From assembly GCF_016462415.1 (NCBI RefSeq), contig NZ_JAEMTF010000052.1, forward strand, positions 1-32,856: a DNA stretch of 32,856 nt. The letters run 5' to 3'. The number at the start of each line of letters is the position of its first letter. Positions within the stretch are counted from its first letter, which is position 1. Source of the stretch: Williamsia sp. (lineage in GTDB: Bacteria > Actinomycetota > Actinomycetes > Mycobacteriales > Mycobacteriaceae). The translations under genes were made by a program, and so were the position numbers. This document shows, piece after piece, positions 1-8,563 of the stretch. The notes under the pieces are model-generated. The model was not told where the DNA came from and searched no databases. It worked only from the letters and a program-made list of their open reading frames with translations.

Positions 1-91
1 GTACGACCGACCGCCCACCCGGATCGCCGTGGCGTTCTATCGCCACGTCGAGGACACCGGCACGCACCGTCATGGTTCCCATGACGTCCAT
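1..91 (-). CDS. alpha/beta hydrolase, partial (5' end only)
   Basis: The reverse strand opens a frame that runs off the left edge. It begins at ATG 91, 82 or 73 (all in frame) and reads ...MTVRAGVLDVAIERHGDPGG, then RSVV at the edge. A short beta-strand run with a charged H-G-D-P-x-G turn and a following V-V pair is how many alpha/beta hydrolases begin just before their LLHG oxyanion-hole motif; that motif would lie outside the window. The start lies 18 to 36 bases downstream of the stop of the LuxR-type regulator gene, so it could be cotranscribed with it. Only about 30 codons are visible. The family call is inference from N-terminal pattern alone, and the exact start is undecided. Confidence 0.45.
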   Translation of the reverse strand, partial: MDVMGTMTVRAGVLDVAIERHGDPGGRSVV

Positions 92-109
92 CGTGCCCGT
101 GAACCGCGC

Positions 110-2869
110 TCAGATCGACCCGATGCGAGCTCCGAGCTCGGCACGGGAGTGGATCCCGAACTTGCGATAGATGCGCGCGAGATTGGCTTCCACCGTTTTG
201 GGACTGATGAAGAGCGCGGACGCGATGTCCCGGTTGATCATCCCGGCGGCAGCGAGCTCGGCCACGCGCTGCTCGGACGGGGTGAGCGCATCGGTCGAGC
301 GCGCACCCACACCCACCCGGGCGATGGCCTCATCGGCCCGGGCAGCCCACAGCGCACCACCCAGCGCGCTGAACGTCGTTCGCGCCTCCGCGAGAAGCGA
401 CGCCGCCTGCTCCTTGTGTCGGGCGCGACGATGCACCTCCCCCACCACCAGTTGCGTGCGGGCCAGTTCGAACGGCATCGCGAGCCGGGCATGCGCCGTC
501 AGCGCCCCGGTACCGGCCGCGAGTGCCGCGGGCAGATCACCACGCGCCGCCGACACCGCACTGCGGCACCGTGATCCGACGGCGAGCGTCCAGGCGCGGT
601 CGTGGCGGCGCCCGGCACGCTCCAGCATGCCGGTGAGCTCATCGGCCTCGTCGAGCCGCCCGAGGTGGACCAGCGCCTCGATCGCATCGGGCAAGAACGA
701 CGCGGTGATGATCTCGATGGTTCCGGGATCGGCCCGGATGTCGGCGATCATCGGTGCGAGGATGTCGAGGGCGTTCTCGTGACGCCCTGTGGACACCTCG
801 AGGAACCCCAGAACCGTTCGCGGCCAATCGGACAACGTCGACGACCCCCACCGGCGCGCGACCTCCAGTGCCGCGAGCGCGTCACGGCGCGCGGGCTCCG
901 CGACACCGGCGTACGCCGACGCCATGGCGCCGATGGTGCGTGCCACGAACTCCGGCATCTCCCCGCCGAGCTGTCGGGCGCGTTCGGCCATCTGGGCGGC
1001 CTCGCGCCTCGCCGCGCCGAGGTCCCCGCGCCAGATGTCGATGATCGCCGCGTGGAAGGCGATGAACGCGAGCTCGATCTCCTCTCCGTGCTCCGCGCAC
1101 TCGCGACGCATCGCCTCGAGTCCACTCCGTCCGATGTCGAGGTCACCCACCCATGCCGAGAGGATGGCGTGCTGCGCCCGAGGCCGGAACGCGATCGGCA
1201 CGCCCGGCGCCCGACTCTCGGTCTCGATCGCCCGGCGCAGACCGATCGTGTCCAGGCCGTCACCACGCATGAAGCGCAGCGTGGTTCGCATACCCAGCGC
1301 GCGGCTCTCGAGGTCGGCACGGGCGATGCGACGCGCGAGTTCGACGGCGTCGTCGGCACTGCGGACCCCGGCGTCGACCCGCTGGGAGTTGGCGAACGCG
1401 AATGCCTGGGCGATCAACAGCTCCGCGCGCACCGGGGAGGCACCGTCCTCGAGGGCCAGGGCCTGCCCCAGCAGATCGAGCGCGTCGTCGAGGCTGTCGT
1501 CGAACATCCGGACCACCGCGAGCAACCCCAGTGCTGCGACGCGGTGGACCCCGGTGTCGGTGCGGGTCACCAGATCGTCGAGCAGCTCGCGGGCCTGCGC
1601 GATGTCGCCGGCGTTGAAATGGTCCTGAGCGAGCACGATTCGTCGCCCGGGGGTGTCGCCGCCCAGCCGCAGCGCCAGACCGAGCAGCTCCGCCGCGGTG
1701 TCCGGCGCACCGCGGCGGCGGGCGAGGTCGGCGGCGACATCGAGTGCGGTCACGGCCTGTTCGTCACTGCCGGTGGCGGCCAGCGCGAGGTGCCGTGCGC
1801 GTAGTTCGGGCTGTTCGACGACATCGGCGAGCCGTCGGTGCATCGCCCGCCGACGGCCGGGGTCGGCACCGGCGTACACCCCGCGCGCGAACAACGGGTG
1901 GTCGAACCGCAATCGCGAGCCGTCAACGGCCAGTATCCCGTCGGACTCGAGGTCGTCGACGCGACGATCGACCTCGGTGGTCGTCAGATCGAGCACTCGC
2001 GCCACGAGCCCCACGGTGGGTTCGGCAACGCACGCCGCCACGAACAACACCTCGCGTCCCTCCTGCGCGATGGCGTCGATCCGATCGGCGACCAGTTCGA
2101 CGAGTGTCCCGGGGAAAGAAGCGTCGTTCACCCACGATCCTGACGAGAGGGCCAATTCGATTGCGTAAAAGGGGTTCCCACCCGATATCCAATGGATCCG
2201 GGCGACGGTCGACAGCGTGAAGGTGCGCCCGAACCGGGCGGCCAGGACACGATGCAGCGCCGTCCGATCGAGCGGACCGAGCTCGACCCGGACGAGGGCG
2301 CCGGGCCGACTCGTCTCCAGCCATCCCGCACCGACGGCGAAATCGTCACTGCGCACGGCGCAGACGAGTCGGACCCGATCGGAGAAGCGACGTGCGGCGA
2401 AGCCTATGACGCTGCGGGTGGGGGCGTCGAGCCATTGCAGATCGTCGATCGCGACCAGTACCGGCGAGGTGGCCGCCAGACGCTCGACGATCGCGAGGAA
2501 GCCGGCGCTGACCGCTCGCCGATCAGTCACGCCGGCGGTGGTGTCGATCCGTAACAGCGCGCGATCGATCGCAATCCGTTGCGGATCGGGCAGTTCCGAT
2601 GACATGTCGTGCGCGATGTCGCCGAGGAGGTCCGCCAGCGAGGCGAACGGGAGCACCGACTCGGTCGGCACAGGGCGCGCCGCCAGAACCCGAAACCCCT
2701 GTGCGCGTGCGGTGTCGACCACATCGAACCACGCGGTCGTCTTGCCGATACCCGGGTCGCCGGTGATCACCACGGCCGCCGTCGCGCCGTCGTCGGCCAA
2801 CACCGATCGCGCTGTCAGCCTCGTCTGCTGATCGCCGACGTCCACGCTCGATCGTCGTGAATGTTCCAC
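110..2869 (-). CDS. LuxR-family ATP-binding transcriptional regulator (LAL/MalT-like)
   Basis: This 919-residue protein starts at a GTG. A P-loop (GDPGIGKTT, residues 37-45) and a Walker B strand ending in IDD (137-143) mark a STAND/AAA-type ATPase domain at the N terminus. A long Ala/Leu-rich helical middle, probably TPR-like, follows. The last about 58 residues are a LuxR/GerE helix-turn-helix (LTPSEQRVAELAAAGMINRD then IASALFISPKTVEANLARIY). Length and layout fit large ATP-binding LuxR regulators, which bind a ligand or partner and activate promoters when ATP-bound. The segment before the P-loop is short (about 36 residues) and lacks the GRxxEL motif many family members carry. Neighbours give no firm target; the downstream hydrolase and upstream LamG/Vps62-like pair are on the same strand. 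Family confidence is high, ligand and regulon unknown. Confidence 0.93.
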   Translation of the reverse strand: MEHSRRSSVDVGDQQTRLTARSVLADDGATAAVVITGDPGIGKTTAWFDVVDTARAQGFRVLAARPVPTESVLPFASLADLLGDIAHDMSSELPDPQRIAIDRALLRIDTTAGVTDRRAVSAGFLAIVERLAATSPVLVAIDDLQWLDAPTRSVIGFAARRFSDRVRLVCAVRSDDFAVGAGWLETSRPGALVRVELGPLDRTALHRVLAARFGRTFTLSTVARIHWISGGNPFYAIELALSSGSWVNDASFPGTLVELVADRIDAIAQEGREVLFVAACVAEPTVGLVARVLDLTTTEVDRRVDDLESDGILAVDGSRLRFDHPLFARGVYAGADPGRRRAMHRRLADVVEQPELRARHLALAATGSDEQAVTALDVAADLARRRGAPDTAAELLGLALRLGGDTPGRRIVLAQDHFNAGDIAQARELLDDLVTRTDTGVHRVAALGLLAVVRMFDDSLDDALDLLGQALALEDGASPVRAELLIAQAFAFANSQRVDAGVRSADDAVELARRIARADLESRALGMRTTLRFMRGDGLDTIGLRRAIETESRAPGVPIAFRPRAQHAILSAWVGDLDIGRSGLEAMRRECAEHGEEIELAFIAFHAAIIDIWRGDLGAARREAAQMAERARQLGGEMPEFVARTIGAMASAYAGVAEPARRDALAALEVARRWGSSTLSDWPRTVLGFLEVSTGRHENALDILAPMIADIRADPGTIEIITASFLPDAIEALVHLGRLDEADELTGMLERAGRRHDRAWTLAVGSRCRSAVSAARGDLPAALAAGTGALTAHARLAMPFELARTQLVVGEVHRRARHKEQAASLLAEARTTFSALGGALWAARADEAIARVGVGARSTDALTPSEQRVAELAAAGMINRDIASALFISPKTVEANLARIYRKFGIHSRAELGARIGSI

Positions 2870-2972
2870 CGCAGCGCCCCCGGCCCGGTCGCGGCTTCGA
2901 TGGCCGCGTATGTGGCGCGAGTGTATCGCCCGAAACCGACGAAACCAACGGGGGAGAGTCGGGCGTCTCAGC

Positions 2973-5117
2973 TCATCCGGTCCGGGGGAAGAAGCCGTTC
3001 GACCGACCGTATTCGAGCGCGCCGAGGAACATCGTCACGAAATCTGGGAACAGCGGGCCGCTGCGGCGAGGTGTCGTGTCGGAGCTGACGCGTTGGCCCC
3101 ACCGACCGCGGTAACCCGACTCGCCATCGGTGCCCGGCCACCAGATCTGGCTGGTTCGGTCGACCTTCATGTCGTACCGGCGGCCGTCGACGACGAGATT
3201 CTGCCGCGTGGTCCACGCCTGCGTCGTCACAGCTCCCGGGACAGTCAATCCGGCCGGTGCCACCGTCGTCCCGCCGGCCGCAGTGCGATCGGGATCGGGG
3301 CTGTCCCCGGTCCCGACGATGTCGAGACCCGACGGCGTCGGCAGTCTCCCGGCGACTGCGGCGATCACCACACCGGCGGCGAAACCGAGTGACAACGAGG
3401 CGAGCAGGATCCCCAGCCACGCCCCGAGATCCTCGAGGAACGAGTCGTCGTCGCTGTCCTGGCCGAGCCCGGGCGGCGCCACGCTGGAGTTGTCGTATTC
3501 ACCACACCAGAGCGGCCCGTCGCGATACGGGAAGATCCGATGATCGCCGTCGCTCAGGTACAGCCCGTGGGATCCCTGGGCCACGAACAGCTGTGGGTGA
3601 CGGTCGATGTCGACCGGCAACCCGGCCGTCTGTCCTGTTGCCGGCTGCCACATCTCTACGCGCATGGCCACCTCGTTGTCCGGGTCGTTCTGGAACGGTC
3701 GGAACCCCTCGGCCGGTTCGGCCGACGGCTCCGGCCCGGGCGTGGTCGTGCCGATGAACTTCGGCTCCGAACCCGCGGCGGTCCCGTCGCCGTCGAGCAG
3801 GATGGCAACGCAGTGCCAGTCACCGGCGTGACTGCTGACCTCGGTGGCGCTGAGCTTTCCCTGGCAGAAGTCGCCGTCCTGGCTCACCGTCTGGCGGTGG
3901 TGTGGGAAGAACAGGTAATAGCAGAGCAACGACGGCGTGCTCAGACCGTATTGCAGTGTTTTGGTGTAGTTCGGTGCGCCGCCGGCCATGCGCATGAGCG
4001 TCGCGTTGTCGAAGTATTCGGCGTGATACCAGAACCGGCTGTCGCGCAACGATTGTTCGTCGCGGTAGCGCGTGGCGATCGCCTCCGCTCCGGAATATCT
4101 GTTGCTGCTGGTGTCGGTGATGTCGGGCTCGGGCATCTCCGATTCGTCCTTCCAGCCGCCGAGTTCGAGGAACAGTTCGGTGTCCGGCGGGCCCACGAGC
4201 AGGTTCTCGTCCCCCAGATACTTCCCCGGTTCCGAGATCGCGGCGGAGAGCTGGTCGCGGTCGACGAGCGCTCTGCCGCCCCAATTGTCGTTGTCGTCGT
4301 ACGGGAATGATGCCCGCCACAGTGCCGCGTGCTCGACGTAGCGCTTGGCGTCGACCGGCACGAACTGCTCCTCGGGATGCAGGTGCAGGATCGGTTCGAA
4401 CGCACGGATGAGCTGTTCGACGGGATCAGTGGCGACCGGCGGCACGACGGGTGCGACCACCGCGATCTCGACGCCGATCGCGACGGCATCACCGCTACCG
4501 GACCATCGCCAGGTGATCGACCCGACGGGCGGCGTGACGTCCTGCGTCTGCAGGGTGGCACCGCGGCCCACGGGTTGGTTGGGGCGTTGCTCGGCGATCT
4601 CGGTGAACCCGGTCGTCGTGTCCACCTCGCGGGGTGGGGCGTTGAAGCCCGCGACCATGACCGCGCCGACGGTGACATTCCGGGGACCGGCGGCGGGATC
4701 GAGCTGCAGCACAACCGTTTCACCACCGGCGCTTCCGGTGCGGCTACCCACCACACCCGACCGGTCGGGCGTGGACGCGAAGTCCACACCGGTGTATCCG
4801 ATCACCGACCAGGCGCAATAGTCCTGCTGTTGGGTGCCGAAGTCGATGGTGACGGCACTGTCCACAGGCGCGGTCGCCACGGCGCGGAAGCACGTGAGTC
4901 GGCGTTCGCCGAGTACGCCGGTGGTCAGGGTGGTCACCTGCTCCCAGGTCATGCCGGTCCCGGTCAGTGTCGGTTCGGCGGCGGTGGCGACCCCGGCGTT
5001 GCGTGCGCTGGCCACGAAGGCCAGCACCGCCATGTTCGCGGTGGGTCGCACCGTGCCGGTGTCGAACGCCCTGGCGTTGGTCGTCGAGTTCCCCTGTGCG
5101 AGCGAGATTCCCACCAT
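2973..5117 (-). CDS. Vps62-like (DUF946-like) protein with N-terminal beta-sandwich region
   Basis: This 714-residue protein has three parts. Residues 1 to about 225 are a Thr/Val/Gly-rich beta region resembling secreted or phage-like jelly-roll modules. A central part (about 235-560) has features of Vps62/DUF946 domains: HLHPEEQFVPVDA, LCYYLFFPHHR, SHAGDWHCVAILLDGDG and LFVAQGSHGLYLSDGDH. A hydrophobic stretch (LGAWLGILLASLSLGFAAGV and on) near residue 590 could be one membrane helix, followed by a polar tail. No signal peptide is visible. The start ATG lies two bases after the stop of the LamG-like gene, so the two are almost certainly co-translated. The role of bacterial Vps62-like proteins is poorly known; surface binding or membrane interaction is only a guess. 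Domain naming is from remembered motifs. Confidence 0.8.
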   Translation of the reverse strand: MVGISLAQGNSTTNARAFDTGTVRPTANMAVLAFVASARNAGVATAAEPTLTGTGMTWEQVTTLTTGVLGERRLTCFRAVATAPVDSAVTIDFGTQQQDYCAWSVIGYTGVDFASTPDRSGVVGSRTGSAGGETVVLQLDPAAGPRNVTVGAVMVAGFNAPPREVDTTTGFTEIAEQRPNQPVGRGATLQTQDVTPPVGSITWRWSGSGDAVAIGVEIAVVAPVVPPVATDPVEQLIRAFEPILHLHPEEQFVPVDAKRYVEHAALWRASFPYDDNDNWGGRALVDRDQLSAAISEPGKYLGDENLLVGPPDTELFLELGGWKDESEMPEPDITDTSSNRYSGAEAIATRYRDEQSLRDSRFWYHAEYFDNATLMRMAGGAPNYTKTLQYGLSTPSLLCYYLFFPHHRQTVSQDGDFCQGKLSATEVSSHAGDWHCVAILLDGDGTAAGSEPKFIGTTTPGPEPSAEPAEGFRPFQNDPDNEVAMRVEMWQPATGQTAGLPVDIDRHPQLFVAQGSHGLYLSDGDHRIFPYRDGPLWCGEYDNSSVAPPGLGQDSDDDSFLEDLGAWLGILLASLSLGFAAGVVIAAVAGRLPTPSGLDIVGTGDSPDPDRTAAGGTTVAPAGLTVPGAVTTQAWTTRQNLVVDGRRYDMKVDRTSQIWWPGTDGESGYRGRWGQRVSSDTTPRRSGPLFPDFVTMFLGALEYGRSNGFFPRTG

Positions 5118-5119
5118 GA

Positions 5120-6178
5120 TCAGGCCACCACCGGCGGGGTATCGGCGATCGCGGCGTTCAGGTCACCGATGAGACCGGTGAAGTCGGGGTCGCAGTCGAG
5201 TGATGGCAGTTGTCCTGCAATCGACTTGAGGCACGGGTCGCCGGCCAAGCGACGTACCGCGGGGTTGTCGGCGGGGTCGATCTGCGCGACGCGCAGCGTG
5301 TTCACGAGGTCGGTAAGAGCAGGCACCAGGCTTCCGGGATCTCCCTGCGTCCACGAACTCCGGTAGGACTCGGCCGCGGAGTCCCATGCCCGGCGAACAT
5401 CGCCACCTGCGAGATTGCCTGCGAGATGGAGGCTTCGAACGGCGTCGCGGATCTCGGTGATGATCCGATTCATGCAGTCCGGATCGTTCTTCGTCGCCGC
5501 GGCGAGGGCGTCGCTCCATCGCCGCCAACACTCGCGGACAGCCGGATCCGCGGGACGTCCGACGAACTCGTCGTCGACGCGATGGGGGTTGACGCGCCAT
5601 ACCTTGACGTCGTCGATGAGGCCGGCGAACGACCGCGGGGTGGCACCGCCGTTGGAGCCGATGGTCACGGTCCGGGTACGCCCCATGAGGATGTTGGCCG
5701 AGGCCAGGGAGAAGATGGGGTTGCCGTCCTGGGTCATGACCAGACGAGAGAACCCGTCGTGAACGAAGCCGAGAGTGGTCCAGGTGTCGAACGACAGGGA
5801 GATCGGTGCTGTGCGGACGACATCGCTCGGGATCCCGGTGTCGCCCGTCAGATACAGGTTGAGGTACCCGTGCGCGACGCTCAGCGAGAACTTGTCACCG
5901 GCGATGAGGGTGCCGCCGCGGTCCGGATCACCGAGACACGCCACCTCGACGCGCATGCCGTCGACGCGGCGCCAGCCCCCGCCCACCGAGGCCCGCACCA
6001 GTCCCCCGTTGCGGAAATCGATGACACCGGAGCCGGATTCGACCCCGTCCGGCAGGAAGTCGTTGTCGTCTATGTCGATGGCACGGCCGTGGGCGGCCCG
6101 ACCGGGAGAGGAATCGAAGACGACCCCCGGCGTGCCCGCATAGGAGTGGTGCAGGATCAGTTCCCAGGGCTCCGCCAT
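5120..6178 (-). CDS. LamG-like (concanavalin A-fold) domain protein
   Basis: Starting at ATG 6178 gives 352 residues. The first about 200 show alternating beta strands typical of LamG/ConA-like jelly rolls: LILHHSYAG, a DSSPGRAAHG segment (the common D-x-S-x-x-x-x-x-G), VRASVGGGWRRVDGMRVEVA, LSFDTWTTLGFVHDGFSRLV, and the closing FAGLIDDVKVWR. The remaining about 150 residues are helical, with several Cys (CWRRW, CMNR, CLKS, CDPD). No signal peptide is seen. An upstream in-frame TTG at 6250 would overlap the DUF1772 gene by 23 bases; I prefer the ATG because its first residues lead straight into the domain. The stop is two bases before the Vps62-like start, so they form a pair. Such folds usually bind carbohydrate or protein ligands; substrate unknown. 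Confidence 0.8.
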   Translation of the reverse strand: MAEPWELILHHSYAGTPGVVFDSSPGRAAHGRAIDIDDNDFLPDGVESGSGVIDFRNGGLVRASVGGGWRRVDGMRVEVACLGDPDRGGTLIAGDKFSLSVAHGYLNLYLTGDTGIPSDVVRTAPISLSFDTWTTLGFVHDGFSRLVMTQDGNPIFSLASANILMGRTRTVTIGSNGGATPRSFAGLIDDVKVWRVNPHRVDDEFVGRPADPAVRECWRRWSDALAAATKNDPDCMNRIITEIRDAVRSLHLAGNLAGGDVRRAWDSAAESYRSSWTQGDPGSLVPALTDLVNTLRVAQIDPADNPAVRRLAGDPCLKSIAGQLPSLDCDPDFTGLIGDLNAAIADTPPVVA

Positions 6179-6227
6179 GGTCGAAGACGGTAGGGGCCCG
6201 TCGGTCCGCGATGTATCGGGTGTTTCC

Positions 6228-6695
6228 CTATCTCGACCGGGCGACGACAATGCCCGAGGTGAGGACCATGAAGGCCGCGGTGTGCAGGACCGCGCGCACG
6301 ATGTTCCACCGCACCCATGCCGTCTCGAAGGCGGCGCGGGCCGCGTCCGGGTCGGTGGCCGACGCCAGTCGGTCGTTCAGCGGGATGTTGCACGCGATGG
6401 TCACGATCAGCCCGAGCAGATAGAGCACGACCGCAGCGATCGCCCAGGGCGCCACCGCGTCGTGTCGGTACACCCACGCGGCGAGCGCGGTGACGACGAG
6501 ACCGCCGAAGAACAGCACCAGGAACAGCGGGTTCACGATGGCGACGTTGATCTTCTGCATCGCGGTCACGAGCGTGCGCGCGTCAGCCCGGTGCAGTCCC
6601 GGCATCACCGAATAGGCGAAGGCACAGAACAGTCCGGCGATGAGCCCGGTGGTGGTCACCCCCAGCACGAGCACCGCCTGCCGCAGGACGGTCAT
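6228..6695 (-). CDS. DUF1772 family membrane protein
   Basis: The 155-residue product has four hydrophobic segments: about 7-27 (LVLGVTTTGLIAGLFCAFAY), 53-75 (PLFLVLFFGGLVVTALAAWV), 82-104 (PWAIAAVVLYLLGLIVTIAC) and 134-152. The FCAFAYSVMPGL entry and the NIPLNDRL motif after the third helix are characteristic of DUF1772, also called the anthrone oxygenase family. Family members are small integral membrane proteins, often beside NmrA/SDR-type genes, and their bacterial function is unproven. Its ATG overlaps the stop of the NAD(P)-binding gene in an ATGA (6692-6695), so the two are translationally coupled and probably controlled by the divergent AraC regulator. Family assignment is confident; activity is not. 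Confidence 0.88.
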   Translation of the reverse strand: MTVLRQAVLVLGVTTTGLIAGLFCAFAYSVMPGLHRADARTLVTAMQKINVAIVNPLFLVLFFGGLVVTALAAWVYRHDAVAPWAIAAVVLYLLGLIVTIACNIPLNDRLASATDPDAARAAFETAWVRWNIVRAVLHTAAFMVLTSGIVVARSR

Positions 6696-7534
6696 GACCG
6701 GACCTCGATCCGACCGGCCTCGCCGATGACGTCGGCAAGGTCGCGGGGCGGACGCCCGAGGACGGTCTGCACACCGTCACCGAGGGATGCGTTGCGACCG
6801 TCGAACAACGTCGCGAACAGGGCTGACACCAGGTCGACGATCGGTTGGGGCAGCCCGGCGTCGAGCAATCCCGCTCGATACTCCTGCGCGCTTAACCGCA
6901 CGAAGTCGACGTCGCGGCCGGTGGTGGCGGAGATGACGGCGGCGACGTCGGCAAAGGTGAGCAGACGCGGCCCGGTCAGTTCGTAGGTCTTGCCCGCGTG
7001 CGCGGGATCGGTCAACGCCGCGACGGCGACATCGGCGATGTCCTCGACGTCGACGAACGGTTCTCCCACCGGCCCGACGGGCAGGGCCAGCACCCCCTCG
7101 GCCACGGCCGCCGCGAGGTAGTCCTCCGTGAAGTTCTGGGCGAACCAACTGCATTCGATGATCGTGGCGTCGATACCGCTGTCGAGGACGATCTGCGCGC
7201 ACGCCTGCGCCTCCGGTTCGCCCCGGCCGGAGAGCAACACGAGCCTGCGCACCCCGGCCTCGCCCGCGAGCCGGACCAGTTCGGCGATGTCGTCCGCCGA
7301 CCCGGCGACCATGAGGTCGGGTTGGTAGGTGATGTACACCGATCCGGCACCACGCAGGGCCGGCGCCCAGGTGCCGCGGTCGGTCCAGTCGAAGGTGATC
7401 TCGGACGACCGGGATGCGCCCCGTGCGACGTGGCCGGAGGCGAGGAGGCGGGCGAGCACCCGGCTGCCGGTCTTGCCGGTGGCGCCCAGGATCAGGATCG
7501 GTTCGGTGGATGTGGTGGTGATGTGAGTTGTCAT
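6692..7534 (-). CDS. NmrA-like NAD(P)H-binding protein
   Basis: From ATG 7534 the product is 280 residues. It opens with a short polar tail and then a Rossmann dinucleotide-binding loop, LILGATGKTGSRV (GxxGxxG). The following parts are typical of atypical short-chain dehydrogenases of the NmrA/NAD(P)H-binding type: VYITYQPDL, a D-x-x-E-L-V helix, GVRRLVLLSGRG, the IIECSWFAQNF segment and the PFVDVEDIADVAVAALTD motif. The canonical YxxxK catalytic pair is absent, as expected for this group, which often senses redox state or reduces quinone-like compounds. A longer frame to 7645 would run back through the divergent regulator's promoter and is not used. It is coupled to the DUF1772 gene by an ATGA overlap. 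Confidence 0.9.
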   Translation of the reverse strand: MTTHITTTSTEPILILGATGKTGSRVLARLLASGHVARGASRSSEITFDWTDRGTWAPALRGAGSVYITYQPDLMVAGSADDIAELVRLAGEAGVRRLVLLSGRGEPEAQACAQIVLDSGIDATIIECSWFAQNFTEDYLAAAVAEGVLALPVGPVGEPFVDVEDIADVAVAALTDPAHAGKTYELTGPRLLTFADVAAVISATTGRDVDFVRLSAQEYRAGLLDAGLPQPIVDLVSALFATLFDGRNASLGDGVQTVLGRPPRDLADVIGEAGRIEVRS

Positions 7535-7605
7535 GAACTGAGTCAAGCCGCTGACAGATGGACAAAACATGGCGTATCGACTCATATTCATGTTCAATCG
7601 TCCAG
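7535..7605. promoter_or_regulatory. divergent promoter region between NmrA-like and AraC genes
   Basis: These 71 bases separate the two divergent start codons and are visibly AT-richer than the genes. They hold an interrupted inverted repeat, TGAGTC (7539-7544) with GACTCA (7579-7584), flanked by a second pair, TGAAC (7533-7537) with GTTCA (7592-7596). A small GTCA-N6-TGAC element lies at 7542-7555. An AraC-type regulator commonly binds here to control itself and its neighbour; that use is inference, and the arms are short enough to be chance. Confidence 0.45.
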
Positions 7606-8547
7606 ATGGACGCCCTCTCCGGCCTGCTCGACGGGCCCCGCGCACACACCCCGTTCCTGCTGCGGGTGGTGATGGAGTCGCCGTGGGCGATCGAGGTCCG
7701 CGACGAGGCGCCGCTGACGGTGGTCGTCATGGTCGCCGGTGACACCCACATCACCTATGACGACGGCGCGCGCTTCCACGCCGACGCGGGCGACGTCGTC
7801 ATCCTGCGCGGACCCGATCCCTACGTCTTCGCCGACGCCGAGGGCACCGACCTGACCGCGGTCATCCACCCCGATGGGGTCTGTCGCAGCGAGTTCGGTA
7901 CGACCCTGCCCGATCACATGTCGCTCGGGGTACGCACGTGGGGTAACGCGTCGCCGGGTACCGACGGGTCCGCGGTGATGCTCATCGGCACGTATGTGGC
8001 TGCAGGCGAGGTCAGTTCGCGACTGTTGTCCGCCCTGGACCGCACGATCGTCGTGCCCGGCGTACACAGCCCGCTCGCCGACGTCCTGGACGCGGAGATG
8101 CTCCGGGATGCGCCCGGTCACGAGACCGTGGTGAACCGACTGCTGGACCTGATCCTGATCACCAGTCTGCGCGAATGGTTCGACCGGCCCGATGCCGCGG
8201 CACCCCGGTGGTACACCGCGCAGTCCGATCCGGTTGTGGGTCACGCGCTTCGGTTGATCCACAACAACATCGCGCTCCCGTGGTCGGTGGCCGGCCTGGC
8301 GTCGGCGGTCGGTGTCTCACGAGCCGGACTGTCGCGTCGGTTCACCGATCTCGTCGGCGATCCGCCGATGACCTACGTGACCGACTGGCGCCTGTCGATG
8401 GCAGCCGACCTACTCGCCGATCCGGCCCGCACCCTCGACTCGGTGGCGCGAGAAGTCGGCTACAGCGGTGCGTTCGCCCTCAGTGCAGCGTTCAAACGCA
8501 GCCGCGGAGTCAGCCCCCGCGAGTTCCGCCGGTCGCTGTCGGCGTGA
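7606..8547 (+). CDS. AraC-family regulator with N-terminal cupin domain
   Basis: The 313-residue product from ATG 7606 has an N-terminal cupin-type sensor (about 1-180; motifs LTVVVMVAGDTHITYDDG, FHADAGDVVILRGPDPYVFA) and a C-terminal AraC double helix-turn-helix (about 210-310; WSVAGLASAVGVSRAGLSRR, FTDLVGDPPMTYVTDWRLSM, VAREVGYSGAFALSAAFKRS, then GVSPREFRR). The sensor resembles the cupin_6 domain of RclR-like regulators, which respond to reactive chlorine or electrophiles in some bacteria. A start 16 codons upstream (7558) is possible but would begin in AT-rich promoter sequence, so the inner ATG is preferred. It is divergent from the NmrA-like/DUF1772 pair, its most likely target. Confidence 0.92.
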   Translation: MDALSGLLDGPRAHTPFLLRVVMESPWAIEVRDEAPLTVVVMVAGDTHITYDDGARFHADAGDVVILRGPDPYVFADAEGTDLTAVIHPDGVCRSEFGTTLPDHMSLGVRTWGNASPGTDGSAVMLIGTYVAAGEVSSRLLSALDRTIVVPGVHSPLADVLDAEMLRDAPGHETVVNRLLDLILITSLREWFDRPDAAAPRWYTAQSDPVVGHALRLIHNNIALPWSVAGLASAVGVSRAGLSRRFTDLVGDPPMTYVTDWRLSMAADLLADPARTLDSVAREVGYSGAFALSAAFKRSRGVSPREFRRSLSA

Positions 8548-8563
8548 GGAACTCCGCCCGCGC

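Noticed and set aside
602-1804. 400-codon open frame opposite the LuxR regulator
   Set aside because: Shadow frame in high-GC DNA; composition is Arg/His/Asp-rich without domains, while the minus-strand gene has clear motifs.
6179-6250. TTG start at 6250 for the LamG-like protein
   Set aside because: It overlaps the preceding gene and adds a polar 24-residue stretch without motif; ATG 6178 starts directly at the domain.
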